Assembly: GCA_963931865.1 (NCBI GenBank)
Contig: OZ007506.1
Span: 10,975,301-11,039,300, forward strand
Direction of reading: 5' to 3'
DNA length: 64,000 bases
From: Axinella damicornis
Taxonomy: Eukaryota > Porifera > Demospongiae > Axinellida > Axinellidae
Each line of letters begins with the position of its first letter. The first letter of the stretch is position 1. The position numbers and the translations under genes were made by a program. This document shows, piece by piece, positions 52,901-61,224 of this stretch. Under the pieces are notes generated by a model, which was given only the letters and a program-made list of their open reading frames with translations, ran no database searches and had not been told where the DNA came from.

Positions 52901-55900
52901 TGGAATTTGAGTAATGAATCACTGAAATACTAATGGCTTTCTTTGTAGATCACTGCATTTGTGAGTGTGCTGTCACTGGATGCCAGGAGGCAGATGGTAA
53001 GTGGCTGTGTGGAACACCCACTATAAGGGAATTCATGTTTTCTTTCCCTCCCTAATCATCTCTTCTCCCTTCCTTCCTCCTCTCACTCCCTTCCCCTCTC
53101 TTTCCCTCCCCCTCTCCTACTCCCCTCCTCCCTTTCTCTCCTCCCTCCTCCCTTCTGCCTCTTCCACCCTCCTCCTCTCCTCCCTCCTCCCTTCTGCCTC
53201 TTCCACCTTCCCCTCTATACCTCCAGGATAACCGTCTAGATGTAGCTTTTTGTATAAGACTCAAGGACAAGTTCGACCCGCGCATTGGAAGAGATTTCCT
53301 CTTTCTTGCAATGAAGTACTTTGCCAGGGCAGTACTGAATCGATTTGTGCGGCCATTTGTGGTTCTTATCTATGGATTGACCTTGACTGCTGCACTGGCG
53401 TTGGTGTTTCGAGTACAGATTGGCCTCTCGCAAACCATTGCTCTACCCACGGTGTGTGTTTGTGTACGGTGTGGGTGTGGGTGATGTGTACGTGTAAGTA
53501 GCTTCGCACCCAGACCTTCTTATACTAATGCCGTAAAGGCCTAGCTAGTAAAGCTCATGACGTGTAGTGATGTATATAATGGACATTGGATGGACCCGTG
53601 GAGGAGAGGCACATTCCCGAAAAACCCATGATTGAGTATGCTACCAATCACAACCGCTGGCCACTGAACAACTGAGTGGTCAGCATCAGGCAGTCGCCGC
53701 AGTCTTGGCGATATCTTGGATCCAGAATGCCACCCCAGAGCTGCACAGAATGTATGTCACTACACGTGATGAGGCCTTCCCCAGTATAAGTAATGCAAGC
53801 AACAAATGCTGGAGTGAGAAGTAAGGCCTGGGTGCGAGGATATGGCGTACATGGTATAATTATGTAGCCTCATTCCCAGGCCGTTCCCGCCGCCAGTATT
53901 TGATCGCTTCCAGTATGAAATACGGCGGGGGAAGGCCTGGGAGATCTGGTCATGTGCGATATGACATCAGGTAGACAGATGGTAGACACACAGGTGGCAC
54001 TACAGTGTATAATACCTGTTTCGCGTTGATCTGTCCCCGGCGTTGTGAACAACGAACGGTATCGATCGTCTGCTTTGCAAACACTCTGACATCCAGCCAT
54101 TGGACGCACAGTACAACACAGGATGTCGAAATTCTTCATTGGGCACTGCCCTCCGTGTGTCTACCTTATAGCACCACACGTGACCAGGTCTCCCAGGCCT
54201 TCCCCCTCAATATTTCATACTGGAAGCTAGGTACATGAATGTAGCATGAGAATATAGTGTCTGCCAAGTATGACGTTTTTGAACTCCTACCTAATTCCTC
54301 CTTCCTCCTTCCCCTCCTTGCTGTACGGCAGGACTCCTACCTCAACCCGTACTTCTCTGACATGAAGAAGTATCTTCATGTTGGGCCTCCTGTGTACTTT
54401 GTGATTACAGAGGGATACAACTACTCAGACGTTGACAACCAGAACAAGGTAGAGAAGGTGGTTGATGACCGTACTAGGAAAGGGGGGGGGGGGGGCAATT
54501 CTGTGCATGGAATTCCACTGTGCTGTGTCCAGTTACTTGAGATATTGATTGAAGACCGGCTGACAAGTGTCTCCCCTCCTGATCTGCAGATATGTTCTGC
54601 AGCGGGCTGTGATGGTGACTCCCTGGGGACTCAGATAGCTATCTACTCACGACTGGAGAATGTGTGAGTGATCTTGTATAACATGAATCGATGTGCTGAT
54701 GTGACACCAAGTTATGACATCCTACAGTGCTGTCCATGAGCAAGTTAAATGGCATACGCGTGAGTCTCGCGAGTGATCTGTGCGCGACTCGCATCTGACC
54801 CGTACACTAACGGTTTAGTACTTGCGAGCCAGGTGGGCTAAGTTGTGCACAATAGGGCAAGCACACGAACACGTACAAGTATGTGGGTACCGGGTGCGGG
54901 TGGGAGATAGCTTATAGCACGTGCTCCGCCTCCGCCTCTTGTCAATATTAATAGTTGCGGAGTCACTTTACTGTTGTTAGTTCACAGTTGTTTCTCCCGA
55001 TTGTAGCCGTTCGCTGACTGTGCTCTGCATGCCTTTACAATGACAAGACTAGCTACATGTACATGTATGGACTGTCGAAGAAGAATTGTTATCCTGTTAA
55101 AGAATGGTTTCACTCTACAAGAGATCAAGGCTCGCTTGGAAGAGGAGGGCGTGTACATTTCGAAGACTTCCCTGTGCTTTCTGTTGAAGAAGTACCGTCT
55201 AATGGGAAGCGTTGTCGATCGACCAAGAGCCAGAGCACCGAAGAAGCTGTCTGAAGCCCACTATGTCTTCATAGACAATCCCCTTGAAAACGTTGATGAA
55301 CTGACAACCAGGAAGCTTCATCACTGTCTGGTCGAGAAATTACCTACCCTGGATGTGTCTCACAGTACCATAAAATGAGCTAGAAGGGAGCTTGGTTTGG
55401 TATCAAGCAGGCCAAGATATTGCCAGATGATACGTGAAAACAACAAGGAAAAGCGATTGGACTGGTGCAGGAAGATGCTGAGAGATAAGGAGAGTTTTTA
55501 TGATGTGATCTGGACAGATGAGTCTTCAGTGATGCTTGATCCCTACAGCCGGAGGTGGAGAACCCCAAAAGCTCAAACCCAGGTGAAACACCCAGCAAAA
55601 GCTCGTGTGGGGTGGTATATCACCCAGGGGGGGGCCACTCCCGTGGTGCTGTTTACAGCATTATGAAGTATGTGTGTGAATTCTTGAGGCAGGCTTGCTA
55701 CCATTTAGAAGTGAAGAATTTCCCAACAGCCACAGATTCCAGCAAGATAATGATCCAAAGCGTCATAGCAACTATACGAAGAAAAAACTGGTTGAGTACT
55801 CCATTAACTGGTGACCAACACCCCCAGAAAGTCCGGACTGTACAGTCGTTAGGCCAGCGGTCCAAGATCAAAGGATCTATTCAGATACAGGAAGTTCACG

Positions 55901-58900
55901 TTGGGCTACATTCCAATGCATAATTAACACAGAGAATGTTTCCTGACTTTTCCACAGGCTAGCTGCAGCCAGAAACAACAGAAACGAACCGGGTTTGCGC
56001 TCGTTTGTGTAGAGACACCTCTCTGCTGTCCACATATCCACTTTAGATCCCGGGCTGAGAAAGCCTTCCAGCTGGGCAGCCATTTTCCGAGACCTCATCG
56101 CGAACCGTGGCGGGCGATATGGTGCCGCATATTTTAGAACATTTTTTTTGCCAAACTGGAGCCAGGCAATCTATATATGTACCGATAGCCCATGCATTGC
56201 TCTACAAAATATGTGAAAATAAAGTTGTTCCGCCGGGTAGTTGATGTGCTGCGTGAGCTCAAAAGTTCAGCAAAAATTATTGCATGCGGGCTTGCGGTTT
56301 ATAGTAATCGGTTGTGTTTACTGGTGTGCTTCAGAAAGAATGCATGCTGCACGTTTTTTTTTAGTCGCTGCTGGAAGTGTTGACCGAGGAGAACAGGACT
56401 GTAAGCCCAGCTAGAAAGAAGCAAGCTAGACAGCTAGTCTAGTACATCTAGATGTGTACAATAGTATTATAACTAGCTAGCTAGGTACAAGCATCCATCA
56501 CAATCATTTCAGTGGAAAGAATGATCAGCAGTAGCAACCATAGGATCTTTTCTTTTAGAACGCATGCATGGTTCTCCAGATTCAGGCTGCAGCACACACA
56601 TGCAGACTCAACAGTTCTATTTGCCAACCATCAATTATTGTAGTACTAGTACGTCCACTCATTCCCAGACAACCGGACCCCAGTGAGGATCGCTTGCAGT
56701 ACCTATCCTTGCTGGGGTTGTAGGAACAACACTACCTCAATCAGTGACTGTTGCCTGAGATGGTACGGAAATTCGTTGACAGTGCTATTCATGTACCTGT
56801 GGTAGTATGGAACTGTAGCTTCAGAAACTGTCATTATGGCTGAGAAAACAGTCAACAAACATAGCTATATTACAGGCATAATAATACAGGTAAACTATTC
56901 CTACAGAGTCACGCATTGACCTCCTCTTCATTCCTGTCTTGCTCCTTCATCACCGAGGGACATACTGTTTCTCTACAGCCACACACTTCACCCTCCGCCT
57001 TCTTTTCAGTCCACCTGCTTTGCAAATGCATGTGGCAGAAATGCTAGCAACACTGCAAACTCACTCGCTCATTTCCACCGCCAACCCTTCAGCATGCGAA
57101 TGGTAAGACCGTAGTTTTCCATTGCACAGAGTTCAGAGCTCATCAGAACACTCCCTGGCCTCTTCTCTTTGCTAGCCATGGCACTTCGACTCATATAGTC
57201 AGCGCGCATACACGTGGCCTATTGTTTACAACTGCGATTACGATATACCAACGTTCGCATGCAGTAATTTTGCTGAATTTTGAGCTCACACAGCACATTA
57301 ACCGCCCGGCGGAACAACTTTATTTTCACATATTTTGTAGAGCAATGCATGGGCTATCGGTACATATATAGATTGCCTGGCTCCAGTTTGGCAAAAAAAA
57401 ATGTTCTAAAATATGCGGCACCATATCGCCCGCCACGGTTGGCGACGAGGTCTCGGAAAACGGCTGCCCAGCTGGAAGGCTTTCTCAGCCCGGGATCTAA
57501 AGTGGATATGTGGACAGCAGAGAGGTGTCTCTACACAAACGAGCGCAAACCCGGTTCGTTTCTGTTGTTTCTGGCTGCAGCTAGCCTGTGGAAAAGTCAG
57601 GAAACATTCTCCGCGTTAATTATGCATTGGAATGTAGCCCAACGTGAACTTCCTGTATCTGAATAGAATGGACCGCTGGCCTAACGACTGTGTAGCCCTA
57701 TTGAAAATGTGTAGGCAGATATGAAGACCTTCCTTCGTAATGAGTACAAACCCCGCAACCTCGAGAGCCTAAAGGATGGGATTCAAGCGTTTGGAAGACA
57801 CTAACCCCGAGAAATGTCGAAGATACATCAATCATATGCATAGCTGTTATTCCAAAGGTAATAGAAAAGGAGCAGCTAGGGGATACTGAACTTCATCATT
57901 CATTTGTTTGTGTACATTGCTATACTTGCTATTTTTTTAGTTGGCTGTTGTACCCTTAAGGTTATGGGATCCTTGCGCGCGGATACGCGCACTGTATACT
58001 TAATTAAGCGCTATTTCATAGTTTTTTTGTCACCAAAAAGAAAGCCGTGTGATCCGACCTGGACTTGGAAGACCGTGTTGAAATAGGCACAAACAGTATA
58101 GAAAGGGCCGGACGAAGCGTTTTTGTAAATACTGATGACCGTTCCGAAGTGACCTGACGCTGTATTCCAAAGAGGGGAGTCAAGATGGTGGTTATTCGCA
58201 CTCAAGAGTCGTTCTTTCGAGGACTGCTCAACCTAGCCACAAAACGCTTACTTCCCGCCCTAGAGCTTCCTATGGTGTGTCTCCCAACAGTAGAATCGAG
58301 TTGCTGGCGGTCTTCGCACTGGAGATTTTTGGTGAATAGTTTGCTGGAATCGATTTAACCAGCGTACGACGGCTACAGTGTGAGCTGCTGTAATGATGTT
58401 TGGTCTGTATGTTGACTACCCTCCCTGCTTTGTGTCGAGTAAGTTTGATTTCGCTAGCTTACTTTCTGTGCGAGAAAAACGGGGTAGAAGAAATTGTCTG
58501 GCCACGCCCACCGTGCGACGATCCCGTAACCTTAATCAGTGGTTCTTTTCATCCCCAGATGAAGATTATGGGCGTGGGCACCCTGGGCATGGCCAGCACG
58601 AGGCCATGAAATTAACTGCATGGGATATGGCCAAAATGCAATCTCAATCTGATCACGTGCAAGTTGACCGAAAAAGCTAGCCTCGTACCCAGGCCCTCAC
58701 GCGTTCCGCGTGAGGGCCTGGGTACGAGGCTAAGAAAAAGCATGGCAGCCAGAGCTGACAGATATACTACCGTAGATAGGGAAATTTTCGACATAATTAA
58801 CGATATGCATTACAACGAAAATTAAAAATGCGAAATATTTTCGACGTCGAAGATTCTGCTTAACGTGCGAGTTTTCGTGAATCGAAGTAGAAGTATGGCT

Positions 58901-61065
58901 CTGCTGCACTACCAGAAACCTGTCAATGGTGTTCCCAGTCCTGGAAGATCGCTGAGCCCAAGCGCGCGATCGCAGAAGCAAACTTCTGAAGGCAGTTGGA
59001 ACCGCGGCCCGAGACAGACGGGTGAAATCTTTCGAGGTAAGTAACCGATGGCAGTTCCCTCTCTATCAGTGATACGGCATGGGTGTCTGCTGCATTCCCT
59101 TGGGCTCCAGCTTCTCTCCAATGGCGCGACATGGTATCCGGTCCTGGGAACGTGCACATGTACGTGCTACGCGTACGTGTGAACAAAATTTTTGCGTGGT
59201 TTAATTTTTGTTGGTGTGCTCGAGCGACGAAAATAAAACAACGCGAAAAATTAAAAGGCAAAATATATTTAACGCGAAATTTCCGGATCTACGGTAGACA
59301 TGTAGATCACACCGTAAATTGACCGCCAAGTGAACCGCGAAGATCAAGAGTTATCACAGAGTCGGTAGACTCTGTATGTAGGGATACGACGTACACGCAA
59401 TATATGCTAATACAAAAAAATCTCTCCAAATCTCACACTTATTAGCCTTTATAACCACATACCGTTCATCTTCATGACCAACAAGACTCCTCGCGTGGCG
59501 AAAACCCGTCGCGAAAGTACCACACCTGGCACTCGCAAAACAGGCAAAATGTTTTTCTTTCTTTCTTCTTTCTTCTTCAGACAACTTAGCTCAACGTTGC
59601 CTCAATCTGTCACGATGGTTTTCGCACGAAACAGCAGCATTTTCAACTGAGCAGTGCAACGTCCCATCGCTTTTTCGCTACCTCCAAGTCTTCACCTGCC
59701 CACTCAATAACTATGGCTTTGTTTGTCACGCCATTTTCACGTTTGTACGCATGCGCACTTAAATGATCACTTAGCAACGATACGTAATTATTACTCAAGA
59801 TCGCTGAATTAGAAACAGTGGGGAAGATGCGTCGATGTGTTGTCAAATGAGGCACTCTTTATAAGACTGAGGTTAGTCCCTGTACGCATGATTTAGCTAA
59901 GCTTATATTTCTACCTATACTGTATTCTGTGAGCAGGGTGAATGCCTATCTCAACTCTCAACATCCATATGAATGTCCCTACTATAAACTGCCTATGCCA
60001 TGGTCTTCAGACAGGGAACTCAGTGGCTTTGTCATCCATCTAGGAAACAGTTGACTTGAGATGCCCGGGCCTGATTCTTCAGCCAATGCTGGAAGTGTAA
60101 TACACCAAGGCAAGTACACCTACTGCCCAGGTGACTGTGAGGTCACTGACTTCTGCAGCAAACTTCAGCTCAAACATGCGCCTGCTGCCCAAATTTTTTT
60201 TACATAAACAAGTAATAAAAAACATAAAAAATGTATCAGGATGTAGGGATACCAGAACGGCAAAAAGTAAGGAAACAAGAGGGATGATCGAACATAACAG
60301 TGAAGTATACAATCACCCCTACGTATCTTTTTTCATTGTACATGTATATGGAAGAAGATCTCTGTAGGGGTGATTGTATACTTCACTGTTATGTTCGATC
60401 ATCCCTCTTGTTTCCTTACTTCTTGCCGTTCTGGTATCCCTACATCCTGATACATTTTTAATGTTTTTTATTACTTGTAAGAGCAAGATTGAGACGAAAA
60501 GTGCATCTTGGATAACTTGCCAAGTGTCACCAGGCCCTCTTCCGCATTCCCGCGTGTGGGCCTGGGTATGAGGCTATATATGCCATGGCAGTGCGCCTTT
60601 AAAAGGTGTCTAGGTGGTCAAGCTACAATGGGTGGAGCAGTACTCGCCCCGTGTAATATGCATGTGTAATATACGCGCGAGTATGTACACACGAGTAACA
60701 GTGAGTAGTGAGTGTGATCTCGTGCTGGCAAATCACACTACTACACACGTATTCGCAACTTGACTCGTGAGCGACTCAAGAGTGACTCGCGACTGACACG
60801 TGTGCCGTTTAACTTGCTTGTGGACGGGTCTGTAGATGCCATTTGTTATGACATCAGAGTATGGCATTACAATTACAATGATACTGAGATCATTACATTG
60901 ACATCATGTACACACAGCACACGAATTGCTGAGCCAGGCATGTTATGGCTGGATACCTACTTTGAGTGGATCGCTCCAACAAGTGACTGCTGTGGATACG
61001 ACAACGAAACTCACCTCAAGTGCAAAATTGGTGAGGGAGAGGATCATGTCAATGTGGAGAGTTGT
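40943..61065 (+). CDS. NPC1: NPC1/NPC1L1-family intracellular cholesterol transporter, partial (11 exons; both ends missing)
   Basis: Exons: 40943-42355, 43601-43934, 44139-44311, 45389-45517, 49435-49617, 52662-52883, 52949-52996, 53227-53451, 54332-54448, 54590-54663, 60918-61065; 1022 codons of about 1270-1300. The protein takes LDL-derived cholesterol from NPC2 and exports it from late endosomes and lysosomes. The large first exon codes the cysteine-rich sterol-binding N-terminal domain ([19 protein letters not shown]), a membrane segment ([18 protein letters not shown]), then [16 protein letters not shown] and [20 protein letters not shown]. Exons 4-8 encode the sterol-sensing domain ([40 protein letters not shown]). 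Exons 9-11 cover the cysteine-rich luminal loop ([43 protein letters not shown]). Phases close. The C-terminal third lies beyond the window. The signal-peptide exon is not identified. Both human paralogues are similar, so this may be their co-orthologue. Confidence 0.93.
44433..44834. mobile_element. 402-bp MITE derived from the pogo-like element at 61110-63457
   Basis: Flanked by TA. The left part (GTGTCTCGCTAAAATGCCC, a C-run, CCGCCCAAGTTCCTGC, GGGTAGTTTGACTCATTATA) is the reverse of the pogo right end. The right part (CCACTTTGGGCTGGATGTAG, CATATTAACGGACAC) matches its left end. The transposase is deleted. In NPC1 intron 3. Confidence 0.8.
44837..45239 (+). repeat. family A Helitron-like repeat (copy 6), abutting the pogo MITE
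   Basis: Begins TCAATACATTAAGATTTTAG directly after the MITE's flanking TA, then GTGACGGAAGTGGGATG and CGGGACTAGACTACTGAC, a minisatellite of GGGGAGCAGCAGCTGAAGCG-type units, and the hairpin ending AAGCTACTTGT. It ends 150 bp before NPC1 exon 4. Confidence 0.75.
45778..46135. repeat. truncated MULE-like element and family B fragments, NPC1 intron 4
   Basis: TAGCCTCGTTCCCAGGCC and CAGCTTTTCGTCACTTACAG mark a left arm without a matching right arm. Just upstream (45656-45735) two partial family B heads (CCTGGTAGGGGAAAAATTGT) lie in tandem. Confidence 0.6.
46210..46685 (+). repeat. family B repeat (copy with damaged head), NPC1 intron 4
   Basis: Enters at GAATTGTGCCGCGTAAATAA and ends CTACCAGGAGTGTGGTTGCC, CCTCG. 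Both internal modules are present. Confidence 0.68.
46690..47130 (+). repeat. family B repeat, second copy in NPC1 intron 4
   Basis: Starts near TTTGACTACCTCGGAATGGC and carries both internal modules and the GTGGCATGTGCGTTAATTGG block. It runs directly into a third copy at 47130 without a complete tail. Confidence 0.62.
47273..48424. mobile_element. element C, copy 2 (reverse orientation), itself interrupted
   Basis: Ends AAAAGCGCATAAGTAGGTCG and GATCTACTTATGCGCTCTT. Flanks GTGGAGATC and GTGGAGATA match 8 of 9. The interior is the reverse of 35815-36459 but is interrupted at 47400 by about 570 bp of family D sequence. It carries the 29-bp palindrome at 48085-48113, flanked by TAACCTAGT on both sides. 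Confidence 0.78.
47401..47976. repeat. family D insertion inside element C copy 2, containing a MULE-like mini-element
   Basis: Begins TGGGGCGAGCCTGAGCGAGC, ends after GGCGAGCCCCGCAATG. A 112-bp palindromic MULE-like sequence (47718-47829; TAGCCTTGTTCACAG to CTGGGAACGAGGCTA) lies inside. The right edge is approximate. Confidence 0.6.
49976..50312 (+). repeat. family E repeat, copy 1 (NPC1 intron 5)
   Basis: Runs from GTCGGTAGACTCTATTACCA/TATGTAGGGATA through CTCACGATGGTTTTCACACA to CAAAATCGCTGAATTAGAAG. Closely similar copies: 51735-52145 (reverse) and 59359-59818. Just upstream, 49647-49760 resembles the terminus of the 7200-8418 element. Confidence 0.65.
50377..50728 (+). repeat. family A Helitron-like repeat (copy 7), NPC1 intron 5
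   Basis: Starts TCAATACATTAAGATTTTAA after an A, with a short GTGTG tract, GTGGGGCGGGACTAG, several 29-bp units (GGGAGCAGCAGTTGAAGCGG) and a degraded terminal hairpin ending AACTTGT. Confidence 0.72.
51345..51618. repeat. 137-bp tandem duplication (two copies)
   Basis: GTCACCTAYGTACTTGCAAT starts at 51345 and 51482, and the two units are almost identical through ATGATGTCATA. In NPC1 intron 5. Confidence 0.85.
51735..52145 (-). repeat. family E repeat, copy 2, with an 85-codon frame on the opposite strand
   Basis: Reverse orientation relative to copy 1. The plus-strand frame 51769-52026 ([19 protein letters not shown], then [18 protein letters not shown]) is partly kept in copy 3 on its corresponding strand, where it is broken by a stop. 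No known domain. Confidence 0.55.
53866..54230. mobile_element. MULE-like element, right end truncated, NPC1 intron 8
   Basis: TAGCCTCATTCCCAGGCCGT and a GATCGCTTCCAGTATGAAAT arm on the left. CCCAGGCCTTCCCCCTCAAT and ATTTCATACTGGAAGC on the right, without the terminal CGAGGCTA. Confidence 0.65.
55040..57880 (+). pseudogene. Tc1-like transposase pseudogene, split by an insertion
   Basis: 5' part: an HTH-like region ([20 protein letters not shown]), STIK, an in-frame TGA at 55376-55378, then [15 protein letters not shown], first catalytic Asp in [19 protein letters not shown], second Asp in [10 protein letters not shown]. The SPDLNPIEN box with the third acidic residue is cut: PTPPESPD lies before 55843, and PIENV, a TAG stop and [20 protein letters not shown] lie after 57690. 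At least three disabling changes in addition to the insertion, including a frameshift near 57790. Once encoded cut-and-paste DDE activity; now dead. Confidence 0.8.
55843..57690. mobile_element. 1.85-kb foldback element with about 400-bp inverted repeats, inserted in the Tc1 transposase
   Basis: The left arm begins CAGTCGTTAGGCCAGCGGTC, and the right arm ends with its reverse. The arms (about 55843-56240 and 57290-57690) are near-identical inverted copies, which is why the same 73-codon frame appears in each, on opposite strands. TA precedes it; TG follows (one mismatch from TA). The centre (56240-57290) has no recognisable gene. Confidence 0.78.
58678..58732. mobile_element. 55-bp palindromic mini-element of the MULE-like family
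   Basis: TAGCCTCGTACCCAGGCCCT pairs perfectly with AGGGCCTGGGTACGAGGCTA. Flanks CGAAAAAGC and AGAAAAAGC match 8 of 9. It lies within the Tc1 element. Confidence 0.82.
59359..59818 (+). repeat. family E repeat, copy 3, within the Tc1 element
   Basis: GTCGGTAGACTCTGTATGTA to TCAAGATCGCTGAATTAGAA. More complete than copy 1, including ATATATGCTAATAC and a TTTCTTTCTTCTTTCTTCTT tract. Confidence 0.65.
60207..60479. mobile_element. palindromic (foldback) MITE, family F copy 2
   Basis: About 115-bp arms: ACAAGTAATAAAAAACAT, ATCAGGATGTAGGGATACCA, GAGGGATGATCGAACATAAC, each mirrored on the right, around a loop of about 45 bp. Shares its core with the copy at 29549-29808. Confidence 0.8.
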
Positions 61066-61109
61066 GTGAGTGCATGTGTGGAGGGTGGTGGAGATATGTG
61101 AGTACCGTA

Positions 61110-61193
61110 GTGTCCCGTTAATACGCCCCCCCCCCCCCCCCCCCCCCCCCCCCCCACTTTGTACACTATATACATGTACATCTAGCCTAAAGT

Positions 61194-61224
<31 letters not shown>

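Larger units (their letters stand above)
54725..60832 (+). mobile_element. Tc1/mariner-type element carrying several later insertions, NPC1 intron 10
   Basis: The left end CAGTGCTGTCCATGAGCAAG and the right end (reverse) CAGACCCGTCCACAAGCAAG continue as similar inverted repeats, with TA on both sides (54723-54724 and 60833-60834). It carries a degenerate Tc1-like transposase (55040-57880) and has been enlarged by a foldback element, a 55-bp palindrome, a family E copy and a family F palindrome. I see nothing coding in 57900-60800. Confidence 0.7.

Noticed and set aside
55880..57666. Two identical 73-codon frames on opposite strands
   Set aside because: They are the two arms of the foldback element and show no homology I recognise.
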